Made by a program: the position numbers and the translations under genes
Part shown: positions 1 to 12,420 of the stretch, one piece after another
How the letters are laid out: every line of letters starts with the position of its first letter
Numbering within the stretch: the first letter of the stretch is position 1
Notes under the pieces: model-generated
Database searches by the model: none
What the model saw: only the letters and a program-made list of their open reading frames with translations
What the model was told of the DNA's origin: nothing
From: Cladorrhinum sp. PSN259
Lineage: Eukaryota > Ascomycota > Sordariomycetes > Sordariales > Podosporaceae
Assembly (NCBI GenBank): GCA_033725935.1
Contig: MU867062.1
Location: 558,001 to 622,000 of the forward strand
Direction of reading: 5' to 3'
Length of the DNA stretch: 64,000 bases

Positions 1-3000
1 GTGGAACCAGTTCCGATTCGACCCAGAACCCAACCGAGAGGGTCAGAAAACGTCCGGGTGTGACGGTGCGATTATAAGAGTGTGGGCGTGGGTGATGTGA
101 GACGGTGCGACAAAGTGTCCTGCAGGTCACATTGATCCATCCTCCTTGGGTTTGTCTCGTTCCTCAACCGGCAATCCGCCCCTTGTGTGCTGGGAAGGAT
201 TTCCAACCACATGCCGTCCTGAATGACTTCCTCAAGTGGAGAGACGGCGATGATGGCATGCATGATGAGGCCAAGATGATCAGAGAAACTTGGTTAACTG
301 GTGCCTGAGCCGCACACCGGCCGGCAGTGCGATGTGCTGTTCCATGGATGCTTCCATGCATGAAAAATGCAATGACACCACCACCCACACTTGGAGCTTC
401 CCGAAACAGATCCTTTCTGTATCGAGGAGATTGGTCGCGGCGTAAGAAGGGTGGAAGGGAAAGGCAGATGCATTACGCTATCGTAACTTACCATTGCCAC
501 GACTTTTTTCAGACCAACAGTTGGGGAAAGTGACAGAAGGAAGGCGAGGATGATGACTTCACTCCGTCGGTGGTCCACTAGAAAGCATGGGCACGGCGGC
601 GGTGGCACGTATTATAACCTGTTTTCTTGTCCACACCAACAAGAGGCATGCTCTCTTAGCTAATGCTCGGGAAGGCCGTCGTCTGCCAAATATAATCCGT
701 AGTGTAGAGAGGAAGTTGTTTTACGATTCCACGCCGCCGCCAATAGGCCCGATTTTCAGCCAGACATGTCGGTAGTGGGTGGATTTCTTTCCGAACCTTT
801 CGATTCTAGAAGGCAGAGGCCAGTCCTGCAACGGCCGTGCCGAGTACTCCCAGCATCATTTTTTGGGACTCGGGTTCGTGTGCGGTCCTGCGCCGCCTCT
901 GGTTGTCGCCGCCGTCGTTGCCGTCGTCGTGATGATGCCGGTTCAGAGGCAGCCGTGACTGTCCATTAAAGAAAGGATGTCATTGTCGGCTGTTGATGCG
1001 CAGATCGCGGGGATCTGCACTAGTGTATCCCTGGTGGTGGCATTATAGTACTGTCTCTGGAGATTGCCATTTCGAATTGCGACAAATCGTAGAGCCTTAG
1101 ACCCCGCCGCCTTCGAAGCGGAGGCTTGGTTTTGGGTATTTGCGCTTGGACTGGCGTTGTGTGAATTGGTCTAAAAGGCTTCGACTGGCCGCTAGAATAA
1201 TAATACCTGTGATGGCGCTCAGGGCCATTGCCAAGCCCAGGCTGTTTTTTGCCTGCATTTTATCATCGCTGATCATTGGACATTTTCAGATCGCAGCGCC
1301 TCTCCTGGGTATTGCCCGACTCCCCATGGGGGAGGGACGCTTGACTGTCTTTATTATGCGAGCCGCAAGACTACAGGTGAAGTGAAGCGCCAGTGAGCTG
1401 GGGCGCTCTCCGTCAGCAGCCACAAGCATGGGAAATGCCATGTTTGTTTATTGCCCGGTCCAATGATAATTACTTGCAAGGCTGAACAAGTCTAGGACAA
1501 CCTCTGATTTATTGCTTATATCTTGTACGGCTCGCTTCTGAGGACGCAGTCAGCAAGCCCGCAAGCAAGGAAGCATGCCTCTTGATTTGTTTGTCTGGGT
1601 TGGGTGCAGGTCAAGGAAGAAATACCCCTGCTTGTGCACCGGGAGTTGAATCTTTGGGCTCTGGCACCAGAGGGCTTCCCGTCCCCGGCAGCTTGCTGGT
1701 GAGATGCATCCAGGGGTTCCGGTGGAGAGACTGGTTCCAAGCAGGTTTCCACTCCCACGTGCGCGTTGAATGACCGAGATTTAGTGTCTCTCGTCCTGCC
1801 TCGATGTCTCATCATGACTCCATTCGCGCAAACTGTTGGCCACTGCTCGCAGACGGACGTCGACTACAGAAGAATGCTCCATGTGCCGTACCGCTGCCAC
1901 TCTGCATCATCCACACTTGGCCTCCATCACCAATGGCTGTGCTGAAAGGGATGCCATCCCGGGGGCACGGACGCTGTGCAGTGGTATCGCAGGAGTCCCA
2001 TGGCACCCATGTGGAGGTGGAGGAGTCGACGACGAGAAGTGGAACGGTGTCCCAATTGACCGTGATTTCATCATCGTAACGGTGGTGGAGAGTCACAAAG
2101 TGACAGACGGCATCCCATTCCGTTTCCCGCATTTCTTACCCCTGAATCCCCAAGTCCCAGCAACAAGGAACCTGGAACTACCGGAGAAAAAAAAAAAAAA
2201 AAAGGTGTGAGAAAGAAGAAAGGAAACAGAGCGTCGAGAACCAGAACACAAGAGTGACCGGCGAACCTACCTACCCCACTGCAGAAGTAACCCACGGATT
2301 GCGGAAAGCGCAACGACCAGGGACAGGGACCAGGATGCCCCTGCTGCACGTCTTGGTCGCCAATTGCTGGGCCCCGGCCCACTGGGAAACCAAGCCTCCC
2401 TTTCCTCTTCAGGGCACCCTTCTGTCGCTCTCTCTGGGCTTTCCATTTCTTCCTCCTCCCGTTTCCCCTCCCGCCCTCCCGGCGCCCCCAACCCGACCTG
2501 TTGTGTGATACCGACCTTCAGTGCGGGCTGCTGCTGCTCCCGAACCTGTGAGCGCAGAAGGACGGGACGTAAACACTCTTTTTCTTTCTCAAAAAGAAGT
2601 GTTTCCGCCTGAGCGCCCGGCCCCTTCTTTTTTACATTTTCCAGATACCCTCCTTTTCCATACCTTCCTTTACTGGACCTATCTTTTTACAAACAGCCCC
2701 CCAACAACCGTGACCTGCAGGTCACTTATACATTACAGGCACCCGCGCTTGAAGAATCACCTCAGGAACAACGGCTATCGAATTATTTGGTACTGCATCC
2801 CTCCATCACTTTCCCAGGGTCACCTTGAACAACCGCGACGTTGCCCTCCGACAAATTACAACCGCTGAAGATCGAAGAACTACCCCAGTGCCAAGTACAC
2901 CCTTATTTCGGTTGACAGGACTTTCTTCTCTTCCAACACAACTCTTTTTTTGTCAAGATCAGATCAGGGGCCACTCGATCGGCCGAAGCGGAATTCTGCC

Positions 3001-3351
3001 AATTGCTTTCTTATGCCCCGCCTCCTTTTCTTACACCTTCTCCCGCATTGTTGATACAGCCGTCTGAAACAACAAGGCCCCCCTCCTCACCCATCCACCG
3101 GTACCTTAGAAGAATCCTCCGGCACGAACGACGCAACGGTACGAGCGGGAGAGACGACCTTAATAGTCTGTTACAATTGCCGGCCAACATCCAAAGCAGA
3201 TCCCCCGCCAAAAGCCAAAACGAAGCGGCCCAGCTCCCACATAAACTTCAACCGTGAGGCTACTGCAAGCGCCCAGCGCCATAACGTCCGTGATCCAGAG
3301 ATCAATAGACAACACTGATCCTCGTCGCAAACCTTACTTACATATCCCCAC
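1..3351. other. Intergenic DNA and probable leader of the scaffold gene
   Basis: I see no gene here. Open frames are short, overlap on both strands and resemble no protein family I know. The stretch has a 17-A tract at 2187-2203 and a strongly pyrimidine-rich block around 2395-2480. Such CT-rich tracts are common in promoters and leaders of filamentous fungi. The part nearest 3351 is probably the promoter and 5' leader of the following gene. The left edge could hold the end of a gene cut by the window, but nothing supports this. Confidence 0.5.
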
Positions 3352-6300
3352 ATGTTCAGGAGATCGCACGCAAAACAGAGTTACGGTTTTGGCAAGGACA
3401 AGCAGCGGAAACCGCAGACTCTTGAGAATTCGTTCCTTCAAGAGCTCGGCTTAGGCGGGCCCGACTCCTCGACGGTGCGGTCTGGTGGTGGCAGCGGCTG
3501 GAGAACAGACTTTGACCGGCCCAACTACAGCAGCAATAGCGCCGCGACTACTGTGAGGTCGTACGGTGCGCCGTTATACCCGGAGAAGAGTAGGTCCCAG
3601 TCACTCCCCTCTCCCTTCGCCGTTGTGACTTTGCCGACTCTGGTGACTCTCCTGATCTGACCGCGCCGTACCATCGCGGCTGCATTCTGCCAGACTGAGC
3701 ACTGGAATCGGCATCGAATCCTCTCCTGGGGGGGACAAGCCAGCTTACTTGTGTATCTGGATATTATAGGTCACTCCCTCACACCTGGCACACTACACGC
3801 ATCATCGCACCGTTCCACGCATTCTGTGAGCTCCAATAATTCTCGCGGGAGCACTCCCAGAAATCATACGCAGCAGGGCATGATGAATTCAGACAGGACT
3901 CGGTCGCGCCGGGAGCGCACCTTTGTGGGAAGCGAGTGTGCTGTTTGCGAAGAGCCCTTGGAACACACACTCAGGGGAGAGAGGATATTGCAGTTCTCGT
4001 GCACACACGTTGCGCACGAAGCCTGCTTCTACGAATTTATTCGCGAGTTCGACTCACAATATTGCCCAACATGCAATGCGCCACTTCACCTAGATACGAG
4101 CCGTGGTGGAAATGTGCTGGATATAGGTAAGGGAAGACGAGCAATCCATGTCTGAGTGGGTGCTAACATGGATGGAAATCAGAGAAAATCAGCAACATGG
4201 TGCGCGCTGTATCTGTGAATGACATGCGGTCGCAGGGCACCCCAACACCCACACCACAACATTGGAATGAACAGGAACGACCACAAAGCCGTGGCTCAGG
4301 TGCTAGACCTGGTGGTGTAGGATCTAACGGTCATCGGGGGCCTGTTGCTGGAGGAGGTAGCCAGCGCGATAGTCGTGAGAGTCGGGAAGCTCCATCATCA
4401 GATCACCGCTACAATGCGCCGAGACATACACGGAGCGACAGCGAGGCAACGGGCGTGGCCTCCTCGGGAGGATACCCTGAAACGATGCAGAGTGGGCCTC
4501 CAAGACGCCACGATTACGATGTACAGGCGATGGAGACCTCACTCTCAAGTCCCCGGGCCGTAACTCGGAACCCCATTCCCGCGCCAACAGTAACTGTGCG
4601 CTCCGAGTTTCCAACCATCAATAGATCACGACAGCAACAAACTCTGACCTGCTTGGTCACAGTCGAGGTGCCAGACAACCAGTGGCGCCCTGACCCAGCA
4701 GACTTGCAGAATGCGCCGCCCCCATCGGCACCCCCTCCAAGGCCGGAAGAGCCACCCGTGCGGGCGCCATCACCTGTGAGGAGCGCTCCGCGCTTCTATC
4801 CCTACGAGTCACCAGAAGTATTAACCGAGATGACTGAGAATCTGCGTAGCCGGGTTGATAACTGGCATGGACTGGATTTTAGCCGGTATGTGTATGCAGC
4901 TTGGACTTGCATCCGTGTCCGCTTTTCTTTCTTTGTCCCACGAACCAGGTTTTCAGCAATATCGGACTGAATAGTTTGCTAACATATACGTGCCAGGTTT
5001 GGGAAGCTTCGGTTATATGGAACTCTACGTGTGGGCAAGGACAAGGTGTCGTGGCAGGAGTTGGAATGCTTCTTGTTTGCCGAGATGCTTATCTGTGTCA
5101 AGGAGAAAAAGTCCAACCAACCAGCACCATCACAGTGGGAAGACGAGAATGCGCCACGGAGGACGACGCGCTGCACGCTTAAGGGATCTATTCTCATCAA
5201 GAAACACCTGAACGAGGTGACCGAAACAGGCAACATCGACGAGAACGTTTTGACCCTAAGCCTGTCAGTAACAGAGTTGCCTCAGTTCCACCTTCGGTTT
5301 GAGAACCGAAATCAGCTCAAGTTGTGGCAGCAGGCGCTGCTAGATCTCAACGCAGTAGAAACTTCACCTGTCCGAAGTCCCGAGTATGATCGCGGAGAGT
5401 TTTCAGAGGCGGATGAGGATGATTGGCACCGGAATGGGTCTGCTCGCCCGGAGCGAGTATCGTCGCTCGCCTCTTCGTGGGGTGGCGCAAAGTCGGCTAC
5501 GACAGCGCCAACCGAGTATACGAACTTTGCCAGGAGCCCACTTCTGCCGTCAATCCACGTCCCCGTGGATGTGGTGGTTGTGGTTCCTATTTCGGCATCA
5601 ATGCAAGGTGTCAAGATCAACCTAGTACGTGACGCCTTGCGCTTCATGGTCAATACTCTTGGTGACCGCGACCGCATGGGCCTTGTCACGTTTGGGTCCT
5701 CAACCGGCGGTGTACCCATTGTAGGAATGACGACAAAGGCATGGCCTGGTTGGAACAATGTGCTCAACTCTGTAAAGCCTGTTGGGCAGAAGAGTTACAG
5801 GGCCGACGTCGTCGAGGGTGCCAACGTGGCAATGGACCTCCTCATGGGCCGCAAATATAATAACCCAATCGCGAGCATCATGTTGATCAGCGATGCATCA
5901 ACATCTGATGCCGACAGTGTCGACTTTGTTGTGTCTCGGGCGGAGGCGGCTAAGATTGCCATCCACTCCTTTGGCTTGGGCATGACACATAAGCCAGATA
6001 CCATGATCGAGCTATCGACGAGGACCAAGGCGTCGTACACATATGTCAAGGATTGGATGATGCTTCGGGAGTGTCTCGCCGGATGTCTCGGGAGCATGCA
6101 AACTTTGTCACACCAGAACGTCAAGCTCAAGCTCAAGCTGCCAGAGGGGTCACCAGCGAAGTTCCACAAGATCAGCGGCGCTCTCCAAATTACTAAACGC
6201 GCTACAGGGAGGGATGCGGAAGCATCTCTTGGCGATCTTCGCTTCGGTGACAAGCGGGATATTCTTGTACAACTAGTAATCATGCCTGATAACACATCTC

Positions 6301-7208
6301 AGGATCAGCTCCCTCAAGATCCTTGGGACAACATTGTCTCTGGTTTGGAGGCTTTGGGTGGTCCAATGGATCAAGATGAACAGCGTGTAGTCTCGGTAGA
6401 GGAGGTGCCCTTAATACAAGCAGAGCTTGTCTGGGGCGATATTCTCCGGGATGGCACGTCGCAACATACACGACCAAGCCTGTTGGCGATCACAATGCTG
6501 CCGGCATCAAGTTCGAAGAAGTCGTGGGGCAATTCACCACCTATCCCGCCACACCCACATATTGTGCAACGCAGGATGGAACTGCTGACGTCGGATATGC
6601 TTACTAGAGCATTAACGCTGGTCAGCAGAGGCCAGCACGATAGGGCGCACACGCTGTTGAACGAGACGAGATCCATCTTGAAGGGTCTCGGGAAGGGAGG
6701 ACTCCCTCCTGTACCGCCAGTTCCTCCCAACGGCAACAGTGGCAAGTCTCAGCCCTCGACCCCTCATCCTGGGAATGAGCCCTCACCCACTCTTGCTGCA
6801 ACGCCGGATAGAAAGAACACGCCATCACCTACGTCGGCAAATCATCCACCAACCTCCGCTATGGCTGGAGGTTTTCCCGCCATTCCACGAACCAGATCCA
6901 ATGATGGGTTGGGTCTGGGCGGAATGGGTACCGCAGCGGGCATTGATGCCAATACGGTCGCAGCGCTCGATGCTGAGCTTGAAGCCAGCCTTGAGTGGAT
7001 CAACCACCCGGCCGTGTTTGGACGGGACAGCAGGAAAGCGGTTCTGCAGGCTATTGGAGTTATCAGCTCGCAGCGGGCGTTTACTTTCAGGACGCCTATC
7101 GAGAGCTTATGGGCGGGACGGGTTAGTGGAGTCAAGAAGTTGACTTCGAAGAGTAGGGAGTGGAGGGAAGAAGGTGGTGGGGAGGGAGGCATCATGGAGG
7201 AGGCTTGA
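3352..7208 (+). CDS. Ste5/Far1-like scaffold protein (RING-H2, PH and vWA domains)
   Basis: Four exons, 3352-3589, 3770-4126, 4183-4885 and 4997-7208, give 1169 residues. All three introns (180, 56 and 111 nt) keep frame, and intron 2 has a TGCTAAC branch site. A RING-H2 finger lies at about residues 136-181 (Cys136, 139, 157, His159, 162, Cys165, 178, 181). A PH-like domain spans about 434-550, and a von Willebrand A domain starts near 621. The last third is Pro/Ser/Thr-rich. RING, PH and vWA in this order is the architecture of yeast Ste5 and related Far1-type proteins, which scaffold the pheromone MAP-kinase cascade at the membrane; that role here is inferred. The vWA metal site reads P-I-S-A-S where D-x-S-x-S is usual, so metal binding is probably lost. 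The start is the first ATG in frame. Confidence 0.85.
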
Positions 7209-9704
7209 AGATGATGTCTTTCCTACCCTGATTCCCACGCTGCCGCCGCCGCCATCGCCATTACATAATGTTTCTACATCTACGATACCATCTACACTTG
7301 TACTTCTTCCTCACCATACGTCATACTCTGGCGGCGGCGGCAACGCACACTTATTGGATCATGGCGAGGCGGATTGTTTCCTTTATTATCTTGGTTGGAA
7401 TATGTTGGCTATACAAGAGCTTTTGGAAAGATGATACCATTTTACTTCTTCTCTTTTTATGCACTTCTCTCTTTTCCCCCCTTTTTGGAGAAGGCAATTC
7501 TATTTATTCATTTGAGGGTATATGATATGACCCTTCTCTTCCTCCTTCTTCTTCTCTATATCAATATTTTCATGAGAGCGAGGCACTTTTTGTAAGAGCG
7601 AGCAAGCAGTTTGTCAGTTTGAATGTGGTGTAGGGACGGATGAGGGTTTTGTGATGGTTGTGGGCTATATAAAAAGTCTGCTTTTTTGGGCTGCCCTTTT
7701 TCTTCGTTTCAGTGGCACTCATTGTGCGTCGGTTTCTTGATGAAGATCTTGGATAACGAATACTACTACTCATGGATGATGTCTACTTTGCATAATATTT
7801 TCGGGACTGTCACAAGTTCTTTTCTGGTGAAATTATCCTAAGTCTCGTATTGTTTGTTGAGCGATCCTCGGAGGAGGAAGTGGAAGTGGGAAGTGGAACA
7901 GAAGGTTCGGAAGACTCGGGCAAACCTTTTTGAACGCGGAGTCGTGCCATTGCGGAACGGGCCGCTTATGACGAGATTTTGCTAGGTAAGAAGGAGGGAA
8001 GGACGGCGTTGGAGGAATTGTGTAAAAGAATTTTGTTACGCAAATAAGGTAATTAGGTGTAGATGTATAAGAATGTTTCTTTGGTATGCTTTCTTTGGAA
8101 GGGCGTGTTTTAGGGTGACGGTTCATCAACGTGAGGTCGTTGGGAATGCCGGCCGTTGTGGAAGTTGATTTTCACGGCTGGGTGGGATGCAGGCCAGCCG
8201 TTACTAACCGTCACGGTTGGACCCGTCCCCCCCCAAAGAATGATTTGGATGTGGTGGTTGGTTCAATGGATGAAATTTTATGGGGAGATAACTGAAATAA
8301 ATCAAAATAGAGCAGTAGAGGTTTTTACCGTGCGGTAATAAGAAGTTACCTAGTTTAGCCATCCGAACAAAAAAAAACCCCCCCGTTCGTCATCCATGTG
8401 ATGCATTGCAGCTTGCAGTACCTATGCAGTAGCTAGGCAGGCGGCCAACAAAATAATGTCTCACTGCCAGTACATCTAACCCATAATTCAACCCACCACA
8501 GAAACTTCAATTCTCAAGCAATTCTACTGAGATAAATACCATTATAAAGGTAAAAAAATATATAGATGCCGACTTTGAATAGTTTCTGGTTATATCAGCT
8601 TCTTGAAAAGCAGATAACCAACGGGATTTTCCTTGCGTCGAAGCGTAGATCCAGCGGTATATAGTGACTAAATGGCTCTTGCGAGTGCGCATTATTTTGT
8701 TGGCGGCGTGTTACTGGAGGACAGGGACGAGCGGAACGGAACGTCGCATGATTCGATGATTTTGGCGAACCGAGGCGATTATCAGATGGTTTAGATAATC
8801 TGAGACCAATAGACTCGAGGGATCTGCATGGTTTCGTCCACAGATACGTGGGGCCACAGCATGAAAATGGAATTCAAAGTGCAACTTGTGCAAGGTTTGC
8901 TTGCCGAACTAGGTTTTTGGTTGACGCCTGAACGTTGGGAGCGGGGGTCACTGAAAGAAATGGATCAATCATGGGATTCAAGAGGAGGGGGGCGGTTTGG
9001 GGTTTGGTGAGGTGATCTGATCTGTGTGCCTAGGAGGGTGGATAGGCTGGCTGGTTGGATGTTTTAAGGCAGGTGACAAATTTACACTTGTTCACATTTC
9101 TTGCGATACAAATCCGAGACCTTTTTTACTCCCGTTTCGCTTTTCGGCTCTTTTCGGATTTGGATTTATAAACGACGTGGGGGGGGGGGGATCGTCACCT
9201 ATAGGCACCATAGAGACGAAACAGTTTACTCACACAACAGCCCACCCACCACTCACCGAGGCTCATTTCATCAAAGCGGCAAAGCAGCCCAACGATCTTA
9301 CGACTAAAACATACTCGGAGTAATATAACAACGCAAGAGGAATTTGAAGAGGGGGGCAAGACTCCTCAGCTGAGTGGTTTCGCCAAGGACTGACTGCCTA
9401 CACCTTAACCCACCGAATTACTTCAACCTTGACTTTTTTTGGGGCATTTTTCTACTCGGTTCATTCTCTTTTCGTTTGAGAAGTTTGACTTTGTCATTTT
9501 TTAGAACATTTTGTGACTGGAATCTTTTCGGTCCATTCGCATGGAACCGAAGAAAGGAATAAGAAACGCAAAACGGAGACAACGAGGGGTTTTCAGATGC
9601 AGATGAAACAGCAAACCCGCCGATGTTGAACTTGAACGCCTCATAATTCGAGCTCTCATTCTTATTGGTTCAGGAGAGCTTTCTTGACAAAGTGGTGTTG
9701 AACG
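7209..9704. other. Intergenic: 3' end of scaffold gene, then transporter promoter
   Basis: No gene is supported. The first 500 bases are T-rich, as expected for a 3' untranslated region. The rest probably carries the upstream region of the siderophore transporter, including the paired GATA element at 8777-8800. There are homopolymer tracts, including a 12-G run at 9179-9190. Confidence 0.5.
8777..8800. promoter_or_regulatory. Paired inverted GATA element, candidate iron-regulator (SreA/Fep1-type) site
   Basis: The minus strand of 8779-8787 reads ATCTGATAA, an exact match to the ATCWGATAA consensus known for SreA/Fep1/Urbs1-type iron repressors. GATTATC at 8777-8783 and GATAATC at 8794-8800 form a perfect inverted pair of 7-mers. 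The element lies about 0.92 kb upstream of the siderophore transporter start, and such genes are classic targets of this repressor. Binding is inferred; a GATA pair can also occur by chance. Confidence 0.45.
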
Positions 9705-11702
9705 ATGAGTGCCGTTGTCAACCTTGTCGCTAGCGATGGCCCTCACGAGCCTTTACTGGTATCTTCTTCTGGGAGTCAGGGGTACGGTTCGGTAATAGAA
9801 ACGGGTGTTGATCCGGAAACACTACCGACAACATTCAACAGGATCGATGGCGCCGCCGATGAGCCAGACCTCCAGGACGGCGTCCTCCGCATCGAGGCCG
9901 TCTCGAGGACTTGGTCAAAAACGGGACTCATTATTGCTTATTTGGGTATTTTTCTAATGGCTTTCACCACCTCCCTCGAAGGGCAGGTCACATACTCGCT
10001 GGCGGCATTTGCTGTCTCCTCTTTCAATAACCACTCCTTGTTATCAACTGTTTATGTCGTTCAGGGGGTTGTCAATGGTATGCACATACAAACCCACATA
10101 CTTACTCACCATTTATAACAAAACCCCCTTTTCTAACGTTTACTCACAGCGGTGATCAAACCCCCTATGGCAAAAATAGCAGACGTCTTCGGCCGTCTCG
10201 AAGCCTTTTCAATATGCATCGTGCTCTGCGTCCTGGGATATATCCAAATGGCCGCGTCGCAAAATGTGCAAACTTACGCTTCGGCACAAATCTTCTACTC
10301 TGCCGGTTCAACGGGCTTGCAAATCTTGCAGCAAGTATTCATCGCCGATACAAGCGACTTCCTCAATCGCGCACTCTTTTCCAGTCTCCCAGACAGTCCA
10401 TTTCTCGTCACGGTGTGGATCGGCCCAGCCATAGCAGCAGCCATCCTAGCAACGACCTCCTGGCGAGTAGGATACGCAGTCTGGGCCATCATCCTCCCCA
10501 TCGCCTTCCTTCCGCTCGGCCTGACGCTCCTGCTCAACGGTCGAAAGGCAGAGAAACTCGGACTCATCCCCAAGAAGCCCACCAAAGCATCCCGCCCCTT
10601 TGGAGAATCAGTCAGCCACCTCCTCAGGGAATTAGACGCAACAGGGACGCTTTTTCTCTCCATGGGTCTTGCCCTCGTCTTGATACCCTTGACTTTAGTC
10701 TCCCGTTCCCCGGCAGGCTGGCGCGACACGCACATCCTGCTCATGATATTTTCGGGACTGTTCTCCCTCCTCGTCTTATTCCCTCTCTGGGAATCCAAAT
10801 ACGCCGCGCAGCCGCTCCTACCTTTATCCTTGCTCAAATCAAGAACCTTTTGCGCCGGTTGCGCGCTGGGGTTCTTCTACTTTGCAGTCTTTTACATCGC
10901 CGTCCAGCCGTACTTTTACTCTTACTTGCTCGTGGCGCTCAACATGCCCGTATCGAAGGCGGGACCCATCACCCAGACATTTTCGTTTGCGAGCACCATC
11001 GCCGCGTTGGTCGCTTCCCTGGTGATTCGGCAACTGTCGAAACCGAGACCGCGACCTTTTATTCTGGCCGGAGCGGGATTGTACACGCTGGCCATCATGG
11101 TCTTGTTGCGCACGAGGACGAGACAGGCAAGTTTAACGGCGCTGTTCGGGGCGCAGACTATGCTGGGCGCCGGGGCGGGATTAATGCACGTTGCGACGCA
11201 ACTTGCCGTTCAGGCATCGGCTACTACCTCCAGCGCGACGGGACATAACAACGTGGGCGTTGCCACTGCTGCCTTTTTGACGTTTGTTCAGGTCGGAGCT
11301 GCGGTCGGTTCTGCGGTATCCGGTGCGGTATGGGGCAGGCTCGTGCCGAGGAAGTTGGTTGAGTATCTGCCTGACGAGGTGAAAGGGGAAGCGAAAAAGA
11401 TATACAGCAGTGTCGTTGTGGCGTGCAGCTATAAATGGGGCACTCCGGAGAGGGAGGCGATCGCTAGGAGCTATCAGGAGACGATTACTGTCTTGCTGTG
11501 GTTGGCGCTTGTGGTGTGTGTTCCCGTGTTGATCATGGCGGGTAGTGTTGGGGATTACAGGTTGGATGGGATGGGCGGAAGGGTTGAGACTGAGGATGGG
11601 AGGAAAGCTAAGGGTTGGTGGGCTAGGTGGAGGAAGGAGAGTGAAGAAGAAGAAGAAGTGGGTGTGAGAGAGGAGAGGGAGGGGTGCTTGACTTCTGTTT
11701 AG
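9705..11702 (+). CDS. Siderophore-iron transporter, major facilitator superfamily
   Basis: Two exons, 9705-10077 and 10150-11702, are joined across a 72-nt intron (donor GTATGC, acceptor CACAG) to give 641 residues. The protein is a polytopic membrane protein with a hydrophilic N-terminus of about 70 residues. Its first membrane segment begins near residue 75. Key family marks are the cytoplasmic loop with K-I-A-D-V-F-G-R, and the block Q-Q-V-F-I-A-D-T-S-D followed by N-R-A-L-F-S-S-L-P-D, typical of the SIT/MirB/Sit1 family of siderophore importers. These proton symporters carry ferric siderophores across the plasma membrane or vesicles. The substrate cannot be read from sequence. No siderophore synthetase or acyltransferase lies nearby. 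The C-terminal tail is rich in Glu and basic residues. An inverted GATA pair upstream fits iron repression. Confidence 0.9.
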
Positions 11703-12089
11703 ATCTTTGTGGGATTGGTTCTTTTTTTTCTTCTGATATTTGTTTGGTATCAAGTGGAGCAAGCGAAGGAATTTTGTTGGTTATAGAGTTGTAAATACCC
11801 CCCCTTTTGGTTTTGTTGTATATATGAAGACTTATAGATGATTATGGAGCGCTCTGCTTCAGAGCAATCACAGAAAAGACAAATGAAACGGCTTTCATAC
11901 ATGTAAATAGCTTCCTGCAACCGCATACTGGACTTGTGTACCTGAGCAAACAGTCACCACCCTATCTCCCTCGGGGTCGGGCACCTTGATGGCCACCACC
12001 ACCCACGCCAATCCAATAACAGCCCTCCAAACCCCAGGACTTACTCCCGCAGAACCGTCCTTTATATATTAGGTCCAGCGAGCACCCTC
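11703..12089. other. Intergenic between converging genes, left part
   Basis: This is the 3' flank of the transporter gene. It is AT-rich near 11703-11900 and mixed afterwards. A TATA-like stretch (TTTATATATTA) lies at 12061-12071, about 25 bases before the first stem of the structured element. No protein gene is seen. Confidence 0.5.
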
Positions 12090-12290
12090 CAACAGCCCCC
12101 AGACCAGAAAAACTGGGAAATAACCCAGTGGTCTGGGGGTGACAACGCCAGCCACCCTCCTCACACCGACGGTGAGGAGAGGTCCCCCGTTCGAATCCTC
12201 GGCCGACCCACGGAGTAAACGCACCGAATGCGTTTCGTACCCGGGCACCTTCCCCAAACATGGGGGAGCTGCCCGGCGATCTTTTGCCAT
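12090..12290 (+). ncRNA. Candidate structured non-coding RNA (four consecutive stem-loops)
   Basis: Four strong inverted repeats follow one another between two converging genes. First, 12096-12106 pairs perfectly with 12129-12139 (11 bp), with an inner 5-bp stem at 12113-12117/12124-12128. Second, 12157-12164 pairs with 12172-12179 (8 bp). Third, 12217-12223 pairs with 12229-12235 (7 bp). Fourth, 12241-12255 pairs with 12262-12276 (14 pairs, one mismatch). On the plus strand a TATA-like sequence lies 25 bases upstream. TAACCCAGTGG at 12121-12131 resembles a Pol III A box, CGTTCGAATCC at 12188-12198 resembles a B box, and T runs follow at 12282-12296. A tRNA fold fails: the acceptor and T stems do not pair. 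I cannot assign a known RNA family, and the strand is inferred from the box motifs only. Confidence 0.35.
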
Positions 12291-12420
12291 TTTTCCCCCA
12301 ATTAAATCATCTTATATTCTCAATACACTTGCTTCTTTTTGCTTGCTTAATAAGGCAAACATACCCGGATTGTGGACAAAAAATATTTACTATTGCCCAC
12401 CCACCTTCAACTTCATTCTC

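Noticed and set aside
10214..11248. A 344-codon open frame on the plus strand inside the siderophore transporter
   Set aside because: It is the shifted frame of the transporter's second exon, whose own frame gives clear family motifs. Its translation is Arg/His-rich and resembles nothing.
12112..12210. tRNA-like sequence with D-arm- and B-box-like motifs
   Set aside because: The would-be acceptor stem and T stem do not pair and the anticodon loop lacks U33, so it is not a working tRNA. The motifs are kept only as part of the candidate structured RNA.
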